A stretch of 64,000 nt of DNA from Nitrospira defluvii. Lineage in GTDB: Bacteria; Nitrospirota; Nitrospiria; Nitrospirales; Nitrospiraceae. The stretch spans positions 62,001 through 126,000 of the forward strand of contig NZ_CAJNBJ010000002.1 in assembly GCF_905220995.1 (NCBI RefSeq). Reading direction: 5' to 3'. The translations under genes were made by a program, and so were the position numbers. The notes below the pieces were generated by a model. It ran no database searches, was not told the origin of the DNA, and saw only the letters and a program-made list of their open reading frames with translations. This document shows, piece by piece, positions 30,839-39,452 of the stretch (position 1 is its first letter; each line of letters begins with the position of its first letter).

Positions 30839-31504
30839 TCAGGGCGTTGGTGGTTCGGCTGGTTCGATTTGGCGGGCTGTCCGTTCGTCCTGTGCGCGGT
30901 AATTCCGCTCGGTTTGGCTCCTCAGCCGCCCCAACACATTCTCCACCGCTTGCCCTGAACCTTGCTGAGGAGGTCCGGCAACGGCCTCCAGCGTCGGCGT
31001 CTCAAACGCCACCACATGATAGAGCGCGGCGCCCGCGACGAGTACAAGGAGGAACTTGCAGAGGATTCTGATCGCGGGGTTTGCGCTGAGAAATATCATC
31101 AGGAGGAGGACCACGGCGGCAGCGCCTGCCACAATCGCCACTGCCGTCTGATACGGCGTGAGCCCCTTGATGGCTCGCGTCCCCAGTTTTTCAGCCACCG
31201 CGTGGAGCAGGTCTCCGATGACCCCCTTCGACGCCGGGTGGGGAGCGACGGACCCCGCTGCAACCGGTTCAGGTGCCGGCGCCGCCGACGCATCAGGACC
31301 GGTCATGGTTCGCACCCGCCCCCGGTATGCGGCGGGCACCTGCTCAAGATTGTCGGTCAGGACCGGCTGCCCCTGGGTGTCCGTATACACGTAGAGCGGT
31401 CCCGCTTCCACAGGACTTCCCTCACCGGTCACGAGCCACCCCCCCAAGAGGATCGCCCACAACAGGCCTTCCCGCCATCTCCCGCCCTGTCCTGCCATCG
31501 CCAT
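30839..31504 (-). CDS. DUF4124-like membrane protein
   Basis: 221 residues from the ATG at 31502-31504 (GGAGG nine bases upstream; GTG at 31510 and ATG at 31498 are alternatives). A signal peptide or anchor is followed by a DUF4124-like module (LYVYTDTQGQPVLTDNLEQV), a Pro/Ala linker and a double hydrophobic stretch (TAVAIVAGAAAVVLLLMIFL, then ILCKFLLVLVAGAALYHVV). The tail is polar. Unknown role in the envelope. Confidence 0.6.
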   Translation of the reverse strand: MAMAGQGGRWREGLLWAILLGGWLVTGEGSPVEAGPLYVYTDTQGQPVLTDNLEQVPAAYRGRVRTMTGPDASAAPAPEPVAAGSVAPHPASKGVIGDLLHAVAEKLGTRAIKGLTPYQTAVAIVAGAAAVVLLLMIFLSANPAIRILCKFLLVLVAGAALYHVVAFETPTLEAVAGPPQQGSGQAVENVLGRLRSQTERNYRAQDERTARQIEPAEPPTP

Positions 31505-31661
31505 CCTCACATTCCTCCACTAAGCATAGCAGGTCAAAATCGGTCCTCACGGCGAAAAGACACTGTCGGCGCCCCATTCCATCCCTTGACGGACCGAAAA
31601 ACGATTGTTTAGCATGCAAGAGCAGTTGGAAACGCGCCCATTCGTTACCGGAAGGATCCCC

Positions 31662-32114
31662 GTGACCGATCACACGACCTCGGCCAGTCCCGTTTCGACC
31701 CTCCCCCCGGCGGAGGAACCGACGCCATTTATCCGGCAACGGCCGGTCCGGTTGATTATCAACTCGTTCCTGGTGCTATTCGTGGTGGCTCTCATTGCCT
31801 TTCGATTTGTTCCCGGCTGGCTGGACCCGGATTTCTCCAAGCACATCGAAAGTCACCGCGTGATGGTCGGCATGGACCGTAAGCAGGTGCTGGATTCGTG
31901 GGGATCCCCGAACACGATGAACGTCACGCACACCAAGGACGGCTTACGACGGGAAGAGTGGATATTCGAAGATTGGGAAAGTCCGGCGGTCGTCAAACAC
32001 CGCTATCTGTACTTTGAAGAAGGAAAATTGATCGGCGGGCATTTCTCGGGGTCCGATGTCCGGCTGCCTATCCCGACCAATCCTGAGCCGGTCAAGCCCA
32101 AGGGGCACCCGTAA
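31662..32114 (+). CDS. single-pass membrane protein with BamE/SmpA-like domain
   Basis: 150 residues from a GTG at 31662, chosen because GGAAGGA sits five bases upstream; an ATG at 31614 in the same frame lacks one. One transmembrane segment (LIINSFLVLFVVALIAF) is followed by a small domain (HRVMVGMDRKQVLDSWGSPN) that resembles SmpA/OmlA repeats. Probably an envelope lipid- or barrel-associated factor; function inferred weakly. Confidence 0.55.
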   Translation: MTDHTTSASPVSTLPPAEEPTPFIRQRPVRLIINSFLVLFVVALIAFRFVPGWLDPDFSKHIESHRVMVGMDRKQVLDSWGSPNTMNVTHTKDGLRREEWIFEDWESPAVVKHRYLYFEEGKLIGGHFSGSDVRLPIPTNPEPVKPKGHP

Positions 32115-32142
32115 CGTACTGCCTCGCCCCTCGAGCCAGCTA

Positions 32143-32412
32143 TCATCCAGGCTCGCCAGTTGCCTCCCGCACCTGAAGCGCCAAACGACTGAGCAGAATC
32201 TCGGCCCGCTGCCTGTCCCGTGAGTCGACCATCACCCGACTTCCTAACAGAGCGACGCCAGGGTACAACGCGCCGACGTGCTCATGCTGGACGGCGTAGG
32301 GAATCCTATTTCCATCGAGCAGACTTCTGATCAGCGCCAGTTCACCCACATCACCTGATTCACACAGCGTAACGAAGGTGCCGGCACTCTCAGGTTGCTG
32401 TCGTGGCGTCAC
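32143..32412 (-). CDS. DUF2007-like small protein
   Basis: 89 residues from a GTG at 32410-32412 with GGGAGG six bases upstream; the longer ATG frame to 32634 has no ribosome site and reads like non-coding DNA. FVTLCESGDVGELALIRSLL followed by PGVALLGSRVMVDSRD matches the DUF2007 (putative signal transducing) fold. Soluble and cytoplasmic. Function unknown. Confidence 0.6.
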   Translation of the reverse strand: MTPRQQPESAGTFVTLCESGDVGELALIRSLLDGNRIPYAVQHEHVGALYPGVALLGSRVMVDSRDRQRAEILLSRLALQVREATGEPG

Positions 32413-32647
32413 AGTGGGCCTCCCGGTGGTCGGTTCCGCGCAACCACTGGGTCGGGCGAGGTGTGAACCGGCTTCCCAGGCTGCGAAGTACGTGATTCGT
32501 TGCAATTCACTCGGATGGTCAATACACTCACAGATACGTAGACGAGTGGGTGTCAGCGTTCGAGCGGTTCGTTTCCGCACCAAGATCGTACGCCGAGGAG
32601 CAGGCGGTCTCGAATCGAACCCGCGGCATCTCATTCAGGGAGCCGAC

Positions 32648-32932
32648 CTAGGGGGTCTCGGTGATCTGCACCCGCCGTTCCTTCCCGGGGCCTCCGGACA
32701 CCGTCAGGACGCGCTTCCATTCGCGAATCTGATAGATCGCCCAGGCTTGCGGCTCATTTTTGTAGAACGCGTCCGGGTCTTCGCCGGAGGCATTGAGATA
32801 GATCGGTTCGGTGAATCCTTCATCGAGCACATAGTCCAGCAGGCAATCGGTCGTGAACCCTTTGCCCCGCAAGGAGACCTCGACGAGGAAATTGAGAATG
32901 TCGTCTGAATTCTGAATGGTAATCGGGTTCAT
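32648..32932 (-). CDS. hypothetical protein, 94 residues
   Basis: ATG at 32930-32932, divergent from the PqqC-like gene with a 46-nt gap. The sequence (NSDDILNFLVEVSLRGKGFT, then YLNASGEDPDAFYKNEPQAW) looks like a compact soluble domain. No family recognised. Confidence 0.5.
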   Translation of the reverse strand: MNPITIQNSDDILNFLVEVSLRGKGFTTDCLLDYVLDEGFTEPIYLNASGEDPDAFYKNEPQAWAIYQIREWKRVLTVSGGPGKERRVQITETP

Positions 32933-32978
32933 CTGATCGGGTCTGATTGTAGCCAGCGAGAAAGAAGGAAGGCAAGGC

Positions 32979-33731
32979 ATGACACAGAAACGACTGAGCC
33001 GCGCACAATTTCTTGAGCGCCTGCTGTCCATCATGGATCGTAAGCACCACTGGGCCTGGCCGATCATTATGGGGCCCGGGATCTCCAAGGCGCAGCTGAA
33101 ACTCCACTACCAGCAAGAGTTTCTTGTCTATGTACGAGACTTCCCCGTGCTGCTCGCCCGCGTCCATGGCCAGAATCCGCCCCCCGACGTACGCCGCATG
33201 TTGGCCGAAAATATTTACGAAGAAGATACCGGCGGTCTCTCGTTCGGCCGGTCTCACCCGGAACTCTTCAACGAAATGATGCAGGGCCTCGGGTTCACCC
33301 CCGAGCTGTTCCGAACCGCCAGACTGCTCCCCGCCAGCGCCCGCTACAGGCGGTGGCTGGAGAAGGTCACGGCCAGCCGAGACTGGGTGGTCGGTGCCGC
33401 CGCGCTCGCCGTATTTGTCGAAGGCAGCATCAAAGATCGCCAGGAAATTCAGGAGCCGTCGAAGCCGAAAAGCGAGGCGGAGATTGAAGCCTATATCGAC
33501 GCCCATCCCCTCATTCGACACCACAAGATCGCACGGCAATCCATGGATCTCATCCGTGCGCATCAAAAGGTGGAGGCAGGCCACCGCCAGGATGCCTACG
33601 CCATGGTGGTCGGCTACGCTGAAACCAGGCGGCAACAGAATGCCGTCCTTGCCTGTGTCTCACAAGGGCTTACGCTCTGGATGGCATACCGGGACGGCAT
33701 CGCCAAGGCCTGCAAACTGGTCAAACCATGA
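32979..33731 (+). CDS. PqqC/TenA-like (heme-oxygenase-fold) oxidoreductase
   Basis: 250 residues; ATG at 32979 with AAGGAAGG upstream. All-helical, with motifs of the PqqC-like iron-containing redox family: HHWAWPIIM near the N-terminus, LHYQQEFLVYVRDFPVLLARVH, ENIYEEDTGGLS and HPLIRHHKIA, carrying His/Glu residues placed as metal ligands. Related enzymes are diiron or cofactor-free oxidases. No other PQQ synthesis genes are adjacent, so PQQ synthesis is not implied. It overlaps the SUMF1-like gene by 4 nt. Confidence 0.7.
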   Translation: MTQKRLSRAQFLERLLSIMDRKHHWAWPIIMGPGISKAQLKLHYQQEFLVYVRDFPVLLARVHGQNPPPDVRRMLAENIYEEDTGGLSFGRSHPELFNEMMQGLGFTPELFRTARLLPASARYRRWLEKVTASRDWVVGAAALAVFVEGSIKDRQEIQEPSKPKSEAEIEAYIDAHPLIRHHKIARQSMDLIRAHQKVEAGHRQDAYAMVVGYAETRRQQNAVLACVSQGLTLWMAYRDGIAKACKLVKP

Positions 33732-34630
33732 TCATGCGCCACACAGTTCAGCGCCTGGCGCTCTGCGTCATCCTCGGCCTCCTTCTCCTTGCCCATCAGG
33801 AATCGGCTTCGGCGGAGCGCGCGCCAGACGACATGGTGCTGGTTCCCGCCGGTGAATTCACGATGGGCGCTTCCTCCGAAGAAGGCGGGCTACCGGACGA
33901 GCAACCGCTGCGCCTGGTCCACCTGGGCGCCTTTTGGATCGATCGATATGAAGTAACCAATGCGCTCTACGCTCGCTTCGTGCAGGAGACCGGCTACCAA
34001 GCCCCTGCCAATGCCGCCCCTGCCCTCACCCTCTGGGACCACAACAGTCCCCTGCCCGGGATCGAACAACATCCGGTGGTCAATGTCAGCTGGCTGGATG
34101 CCGTGGCCTTCTGCCGCTGGGCCGGCAAACGGTTGCCGACGGAGGCAGAATGGGAAAAGGCCGCGCGGGGAACCGACCGGCGGATCTACCCCTGGGGCAA
34201 CGAGTGGAACTTCGATCACGCCAACAGCGCCAGCTATTGGGCGCAAAAAACAGTCCAATTCGCCGATAGCACCCAATGGGAAGCCTTTTGGATCAAAGGG
34301 CTTGGCGCGGCCATTTCCAAGGAGAAGGGCGTGAGGGGCGAGATTTTAACCCTGCCGGTGGGCAGCTTTCCGGCCGGCGTCAGTCCTTACGGAGCCATGG
34401 ATATGGCGGGCAATGCAGCCGAATGGGTACAAGACTGGTACAACCCCAACCACTACCGGTCGGCATCCCTGACCAACCCGCAGGGACCGGAGCGCGGAGC
34501 CATCAAAGCGATGCGTGGCGGGTCCTGGCTCAAGCCGGCCATCAGTCTCCGCACCACCGATCGAGACTGGGGCACGATGGACAGCCGCCCTTCTGGAACC
34601 GGTTTTCGCTGTGCGCGCGATAGCTATTGA
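33728..34630 (+). CDS. SUMF1/FGE-sulfatase-domain exported protein
   Basis: 300 residues; ATG overlaps the upstream stop (ATGA). Signal peptide VQRLALCVILGLLLLAHQ. The domain signature is complete: MVLVPAGEFTMGASS, FWIDRYEVTNALYARFV, PVVNVSWLDAVAFCRWAGKR, PTEAEWEKAARG, GNAAEWVQDWY and RGGSW near the end, finishing GTGFRCA. The paired catalytic cysteines of true formylglycine-generating enzymes are not seen, so a binding or other oxidative role is more likely. Pairing with the PqqC-like gene suggests joint function. Confidence 0.85.
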   Translation: MIMRHTVQRLALCVILGLLLLAHQESASAERAPDDMVLVPAGEFTMGASSEEGGLPDEQPLRLVHLGAFWIDRYEVTNALYARFVQETGYQAPANAAPALTLWDHNSPLPGIEQHPVVNVSWLDAVAFCRWAGKRLPTEAEWEKAARGTDRRIYPWGNEWNFDHANSASYWAQKTVQFADSTQWEAFWIKGLGAAISKEKGVRGEILTLPVGSFPAGVSPYGAMDMAGNAAEWVQDWYNPNHYRSASLTNPQGPERGAIKAMRGGSWLKPAISLRTTDRDWGTMDSRPSGTGFRCARDSY

Positions 34631-34807
34631 TGGCCGACGGTTTCGTGATGAGACGACTGCCTCGCCCCGCGCAGCAGAACAGTCCTGCTCCGCTCCCGCG
34701 TGACCATCCCCCATCTCACCAACTCGTTCAGGGCCTGTCACAATTTGAGGAGATTCTAGGTACCGCAGACCTCAGCCGCTATACTGCTAGTGAGCCCGAG
34801 GACGGAC

Positions 34808-35557
34808 ATGACAGTCTCTCTCTCTCAATCCACGACAGCCACGCAGGGAAGCACATTTCGCGTCCTGCTGGCGGACGACTCCGTCGAGTCACACCTGTTG
34901 CTTCAGTGTTATCTTCGCGACACGCCGTACCAAGTCGAGGCGGTGTCGGATGGAGCGCAGGCTGTGGCGGCCTTTACGGCTCGTCCCTTCGATCTGGTTC
35001 TCATCGATCAGCATATGCCCGTCATGGACGGATTCACCGCAACGCGCCGCATTCGCGACTGGGAGGCCTCTCAGCAGCGGGCGCCGGTCCCGATCCTGGC
35101 ATTGACTGCTCACTCATTCGACGACGCGCAGGAGCAGAGCCGGTCGGCCGGTTGCACGGAGCTGCTGTCGAAGCCCCTGACGAAACAACAGCTGTTCGAC
35201 ACGTTACGCACCTATTCTGCCGCCAAGACGTCACCTGACATGGCGCGGGAGGCTCCCTCGCGAACGGACATCACCGCTCGCATCGAGAAAGCCATTCAGC
35301 GACAACGCCCGATCTTCCTCGACCATCGCCGCCAGGACGTGAAGAAGATGCGCGACGCCGTCGACCAGGGGGACTATAAGAGCCTCCAAACCATGGGCCA
35401 CCAGATCAAGGGCCTGGCCGGATCCTATGGATTTCCGGAGATCGGTCTGGCCGGCGCACATCTCGAGTCGGCCGCTCAGGCGCGCGACCTCACCTCGGTC
35501 CAGCAGGCCATCACCGAGCTGGCCCTGATCCTCGCTCGGACTGAGCAGGCGGCGTAG
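34808..35557 (+). CDS. response regulator with C-terminal Hpt domain
   Basis: 249 residues from the ATG at 34808 (GAGGA upstream). Receiver: VLLADDSVESHLLLQ, Asp in LVLIDQHMPVMDGF and Lys in LLSKPLTKQQ. The C-terminal Hpt domain has the phospho-histidine in MGHQIKGLAGSYGF. It looks like a phosphorelay intermediate missing its hybrid kinase, which is not in the window. Followed 41 nt later by another response regulator. Confidence 0.9.
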   Translation: MTVSLSQSTTATQGSTFRVLLADDSVESHLLLQCYLRDTPYQVEAVSDGAQAVAAFTARPFDLVLIDQHMPVMDGFTATRRIRDWEASQQRAPVPILALTAHSFDDAQEQSRSAGCTELLSKPLTKQQLFDTLRTYSAAKTSPDMAREAPSRTDITARIEKAIQRQRPIFLDHRRQDVKKMRDAVDQGDYKSLQTMGHQIKGLAGSYGFPEIGLAGAHLESAAQARDLTSVQQAITELALILARTEQAA

Positions 35558-35598
35558 ACAACCCTGTTCCTGACGGCGCCAAGGAGCCACCAGACACC

Positions 35599-36243
35599 AT
35601 GAGCATTCTGATCATCGACGATTTTCAAGAAGAACGGGATCTGCTTCAGACGATTCTGCAGAGCGCCGGATTTGGGCCGCTCCTGCCGGTCGGCAGCGCC
35701 CGCGAGGGTCTACAGTTGTTGGGGATCGGACAGCGGGGAAAACCAGCGACCGCGATTGATCTCGTGCTGATGGACATTGAGATGCCGGAGATGACCGGAT
35801 TGGAAGCCTGTCAACAAATCCGGCTGGAGGAGCAGCTTCAGGCCCTGCCCATCATCATCACCACCGCGCACACGACAGCCGAGGATATTCAGTCGGCCTA
35901 TACGGCAGGCGCCACCGATTACATTCGCAAGCCCGTCATTCCTGCCGAGTTACTGGCGCGTGTCGCCACCGCGCTCAGCCTCAAACAAGAGATTGATGCG
36001 AGAAAGCTTCGTGAACAGGAGCTGCTCGAACGAACGAAGGAGCTCGACCGTGCGTTCGAACACATCACCACGCGCCATGGCACCATTCACATTTGTGCCA
36101 AGTGCAAACGGGTAAAAAGCGACGGATCCTACTGGCAGCGGATTGAAGATTATCTCCGCCGTCAGGCGCGCTCAACCGTCAAGGAAGCCGTGTGCGAAAC
36201 CTGTCTGCACCAGGCCTATCCTCACCTGAAGCAGATGCCGTGA
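35599..36243 (+). CDS. response regulator with C-terminal CxxC zinc-like domain
   Basis: 214 residues; ATG at 35599. Receiver: SILIIDDFQEERDLL, Asp in LVLMDIEMPEMTGL, Lys in YIRKPVIPAEL. After a short coiled coil, the C-terminus has IHICAKCKRVKSDGSYWQ and AVCETCLHQAYP, the paired-Cys domain often found after receivers and PAS/PP2C modules. No HTH or enzymatic output, so it probably works through protein contact. Likely in one operon with the Hpt protein. Confidence 0.88.
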   Translation: MSILIIDDFQEERDLLQTILQSAGFGPLLPVGSAREGLQLLGIGQRGKPATAIDLVLMDIEMPEMTGLEACQQIRLEEQLQALPIIITTAHTTAEDIQSAYTAGATDYIRKPVIPAELLARVATALSLKQEIDARKLREQELLERTKELDRAFEHITTRHGTIHICAKCKRVKSDGSYWQRIEDYLRRQARSTVKEAVCETCLHQAYPHLKQMP

Positions 36244-36273
36244 CCATGGCACCGCTGCATCCCTGAAGCCTCC

Positions 36274-36963
36274 TCACGGCCGTGAGGTTGGGTTCTCCCG
36301 TAACAAAAACGCCACGGCGTCGACGCGCACCACCGGCATAATGATCCCCTGCCCCTCCACCTCGTGCGAAAAGTCATAGACCAACGACTCTTCTTCGATC
36401 AGCCGTCCCGCCATCAACACCTCGATGTCGATCCGTTCCCCCTGCTGAAGCCTCGTCCTCAGATGCGCCGTCTCGTCACCCGCCAACGCAATCAGGGTGG
36501 CCGGGAGGTCTTCATGCTTGAACCGCACCGCGCCCCAACTGGTCCGAGTGAACTTCGGCCCCAGGGCCACGCGAAAGCCGCCTTCTTCCTCATCAAAACG
36601 CGACAGTTCCCCGAGCCAGGCAAAAGCCACCACCCACTGAAGGGCGCCGTTGCCTGTCCGATTCGCATCACGCTCACGGTTTAAGGAAAAGAGTCGTTCA
36701 TCGTGGCCGGGATCATGGTGTCCTTGACCGTATACCGCGGCCCAGTCCGGTGAATGCCCATCCAACGCAGTGAGAAAGCGTTCGATCGATTCGGACTCAA
36801 GGAGCTGGTGACTTTGGGCGGGAAGGGAGGCGAGCGCGGCGGAAAATTCGCGATGCAACGGCTGCACACCGGATATTCCATCAGCCCGCACTGTCGCCGG
36901 CAGAAGGCAGGCCGGCACGAGCAGGGCCGTGGCAAGGAACATCCGCAGGATGCAGCGGTTCAT
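36274..36963 (-). CDS. exported hypothetical protein
   Basis: 229 residues from the ATG at 36961-36963. Signal peptide MFLATALLVPACLLPATVRA. The mature part shows a mixed domain (LLESESIERFLTALDG, FAWLGELSRFDEEEGG, LIALAGDETAHLRTRL) without a recognised family. Last of three minus-strand genes, starting 5 nt after the stop of the 109-residue gene. Confidence 0.6.
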   Translation of the reverse strand: MNRCILRMFLATALLVPACLLPATVRADGISGVQPLHREFSAALASLPAQSHQLLESESIERFLTALDGHSPDWAAVYGQGHHDPGHDERLFSLNRERDANRTGNGALQWVVAFAWLGELSRFDEEEGGFRVALGPKFTRTSWGAVRFKHEDLPATLIALAGDETAHLRTRLQQGERIDIEVLMAGRLIEEESLVYDFSHEVEGQGIIMPVVRVDAVAFLLRENPTSRP

Positions 36964-36968
36964 AACTA

Positions 36969-37298
36969 TCAGGCGACGGGGGCCGACAGGCGCTGAAATA
37001 ACTCGCGAAGCTGTGCGGTTCCCGGATGGTCCCAGGACAACACCCCGGCATCGACCAACACCTGAAGTCGAGGGGTCGGATCCAGTCGAGGCAAGAGGTC
37101 TGCCGATACCTGGTGAGACTGTAACACCTGGGAGTAGACCGCCATCCATGACTCGGTCACGGCGCGCAGCCCCGGGTCGGTCGCCTTCATCCGCCCGAGC
37201 CGTACCTCCTGCAGTAATTTAATCAGGGGGTCCGATTGCAACAACGTCCCGATCGCACGACGCATCTGGTCTTCGGCCTGTTCCATTAGGCGCCCCAT
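36969..37298 (-). CDS. hypothetical protein, 109 residues
   Basis: Helical soluble protein (MEQAEDQMRRAIGTLLQSD, KLLQEVRLGRMKATDP, LQVLVDAGVLSWDHPG). ATG at 37296-37298; an internal ATG four codons later is an alternative. It lies between the FmdB-like gene (7 nt away) and the exported protein gene (5 nt), so they form an operon. No family recognised. Confidence 0.55.
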   Translation of the reverse strand: MGRLMEQAEDQMRRAIGTLLQSDPLIKLLQEVRLGRMKATDPGLRAVTESWMAVYSQVLQSHQVSADLLPRLDPTPRLQVLVDAGVLSWDHPGTAQLRELFQRLSAPVA

Positions 37299-37305
37299 AT
37301 CCTGT

Positions 37306-37533
37306 TCAATTCATCGAACAGGCGCCGGGACCACGTGGATCGCCACAGGACCCGCACCCGCCACCGGAATTGGACGTGACCGGCCACCCTCCGGTCGCCC
37401 CGACGCCAAAGGCTGAAAACTGCTTGTGTAACGACGTCGCGTTACAGGAGGGACAGGCGGGCACGGTGCTTCCCTGCACGAGAAGCTCAAAGCGATGGTT
37501 GCATTCCTGACAGACGTATTCGAAGATGGGCAT
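37306..37533 (-). CDS. FmdB-type zinc-ribbon protein
   Basis: 75 residues. MPIFEYVCQECNHRFELL and VPACPSCNATSLHKQFSAFG give the two CxxC knuckles of the FmdB family, and the tail is Gly/Cys-rich (GGGCGSCGDP). A small putative regulatory protein, first of a three-gene operon. Confidence 0.9.
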   Translation of the reverse strand: MPIFEYVCQECNHRFELLVQGSTVPACPSCNATSLHKQFSAFGVGATGGWPVTSNSGGGCGSCGDPRGPGACSMN

Positions 37534-37614
37534 GGGGTTGTACTCCTTGGGATGTCACGCATTATAAGTAAGGTCCGTTTCACTTCGCAATTACCAGCCG
37601 ATGGGAGCCAACAG

Positions 37615-37869
37615 ATGTGGTCAGAAGATAAATCGTTCGTGTTTCGCATCAGCCTTGAAGCACAATTTCCCGACGACTACGACGGCCCGCACGATGAACG
37701 GGCATGGCTTAGGGAATGGGAGACGCAGATCAAGCCGGTGTTGATTAAAAACCTCTTTGATACGCTGCGGGACTATCCGGCCTGGAAATCCCATGTTCGA
37801 AACCGGGGAATTTCGCCGACCGACGAGATCGAGGTGGCCATGGTACGTGATTTTTCCTCGGCTTCTTAA
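37615..37869 (+). CDS. conserved hypothetical protein, 84 residues
   Basis: ATG at 37615 with GGGAG seven bases upstream; longer in-frame starts overlap the FmdB gene and lack ribosome sites. The acidic, compact sequence (FVFRISLEAQFPDDYDGPHD, then HVRNRGISPTDEIEVAMVRD) looks real but is not recognised. 14 nt before hemW, probably co-transcribed. Confidence 0.55.
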   Translation: MWSEDKSFVFRISLEAQFPDDYDGPHDERAWLREWETQIKPVLIKNLFDTLRDYPAWKSHVRNRGISPTDEIEVAMVRDFSSAS

Positions 37870-37883
37870 AAGAACCAGCGACC

Positions 37884-39137
37884 ATGCGGCAGACGACTGA
37901 TCAGGGTCTCTATATTCATGTGCCGTTCTGTCATCAGCGCTGTCACTTCTGCGCCTTTTATCTCGAAATTCACCACCCACACGCCGCGGTGGAATTCGTC
38001 GCCTCATTGCTGACAGAAGTGCGTCTCTACGCCGAGGATTCCCCCCTCGATCCTCGTCCATTAGGCTCAATCTATTTCGGCGGCGGAACGCCGACCACTC
38101 TGGACGCGGATCACCTGACACGGATCCTCTCTGCGGCCCGAGAGGCCTTTGGCCTCGAATCGGATGCCGAAGTGACTGTCGAGGCACACCCGGGATCAGT
38201 GACATCAGAGAGTCTGCGTGAACTCCGAAGCAGCGGCTTCACCCGTCTCAGCCTGGGGGCCGAATCCATGAACCAGAGCGAACTGGATCGGGTCGGACGC
38301 CCTGGCTCCCCGCTCAATACCAGGCAGGTCCTGACCACCGCGCGCGAAGCCGGCTTCGAGAATATCAATCTCGATCTGATGTACGGCTTGCCGGGGCAGA
38401 CGGTGGCGAGTTGGAACAACTCGCTACAGGAGATCCTGGCCCTCAATCCCACTCACCTGTCGTGCTATGCTCTGACGGTAGAGGACGGCACGGCTCTGCA
38501 GACAGCCATCCTGCGAGGGAGGATCCCCGCCCCGGACGAGTCGCTTCAAAATGAGCTGGAAGATCTTGCCGAGACGACCCTCGCCGGAGCCGGTTATCGA
38601 CGCTACGAGATTTCGAACTATTGCCGCCCCGGTTTTGCCAGTCGACACAACCGACTGCACTGGACCGGCGGGCACTATCTGGGACTGGGCCCGAGCGCCC
38701 AATCGTCTGTGGGCGGTCGACGATTCGGGAATGTGAGCAACCTGGCGGCGTACCATTCCTCCCTCCAGAACGGCCGGCTTCCGGTGTCGGAATCCGAACA
38801 ACTCAGTCGCGCCCACCAGGCGTGCGATCGCCTGATCTTCGGGCTTCGCCTCACGGAAGGTGTGGCATTGAATGAGATCAATGCCTTGTCCTTCCGTGGA
38901 CTCGCAGGCACCATTGACCGGTTGGCGGCCGACCGTCTCCTGGAGCGCAACGGCCATGTCGTGCGCCTCGCCGCTCGAGGTCGACGTTATGCGGATACTG
39001 TGGCGGTCGCCCTGCTCGCCGGGATCGAGGAGGCACCTCACAGCGCCTCTGCTCTTGACTTCTCTCCTCTGCCGCGTCAACAGTGTACAGAAGCTGCGGA
39101 CGACATTGTCGTCGGGCGAGAAGCTGCATCCCCCTAG
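37884..39137 (+). CDS. hemW: HemW-like radical SAM heme chaperone
   Basis: 417 residues. GLYIHVPFCHQRCHFCAF carries the Cx3CxxC iron-sulfur motif followed by Cys-Ala-Phe, which points to HemW rather than HemN (HemN has CxxxCxxCxC). Also SIYFGGGTPTTLD, EAHPGSVTSESLREL and LMYGLPGQTVASW, then the HemN C-terminal domain. Likely a heme chaperone for respiratory enzymes rather than coproporphyrinogen oxidase. Confidence 0.88.
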   Translation: MRQTTDQGLYIHVPFCHQRCHFCAFYLEIHHPHAAVEFVASLLTEVRLYAEDSPLDPRPLGSIYFGGGTPTTLDADHLTRILSAAREAFGLESDAEVTVEAHPGSVTSESLRELRSSGFTRLSLGAESMNQSELDRVGRPGSPLNTRQVLTTAREAGFENINLDLMYGLPGQTVASWNNSLQEILALNPTHLSCYALTVEDGTALQTAILRGRIPAPDESLQNELEDLAETTLAGAGYRRYEISNYCRPGFASRHNRLHWTGGHYLGLGPSAQSSVGGRRFGNVSNLAAYHSSLQNGRLPVSESEQLSRAHQACDRLIFGLRLTEGVALNEINALSFRGLAGTIDRLAADRLLERNGHVVRLAARGRRYADTVAVALLAGIEEAPHSASALDFSPLPRQQCTEAADDIVVGREAASP

Positions 39138-39163
39138 TCGACGAGTGTGAGGAGGCCTGTGCG

Positions 39164-39364
39164 ATGCCGGTCAATATGGATCCCAGCAAACGCCGCCGCC
39201 GCCAGCCTGTTGAAGAACAACCGGCGGCCGCGGCCGGGCAAGACACTGCAGAAGTCAGGAAATTCGGTGAGGATACGGAAGCAGATCGTGAGAAGGCGAT
39301 TGCCGAAGCGGAACTGAAAAATCTGTGGGATGCCACTGAAGTCATCGACATGGATAGCTGGTAG
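39164..39364 (+). CDS. hypothetical protein, 66 residues
   Basis: ATG at 39164 with GGAGG eight bases upstream, 26 nt after hemW. Basic N-terminus (NMDPSKRRRRQP), an Ala-rich linker and an acidic helical C-terminus (ADREKAIAEAELKNLW). No family recognised. Confidence 0.55.
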   Translation: MPVNMDPSKRRRRQPVEEQPAAAAGQDTAEVRKFGEDTEADREKAIAEAELKNLWDATEVIDMDSW

Positions 39365-39452
39365 ACCAAAATCCGCGACAGGACACAGGCTCCCGCACAT
39401 CCCCCAGCCCCTTATCGAATTTCACAGATCAGCTTCTGATCACACCACGTCG

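Noticed and set aside
32577-32640. tRNA-like T-loop text (GGGTTCGATTC on the minus strand)
   Set aside because: The flanking bases do not form a T stem, acceptor or anticodon stem; coincidental or too decayed to support.
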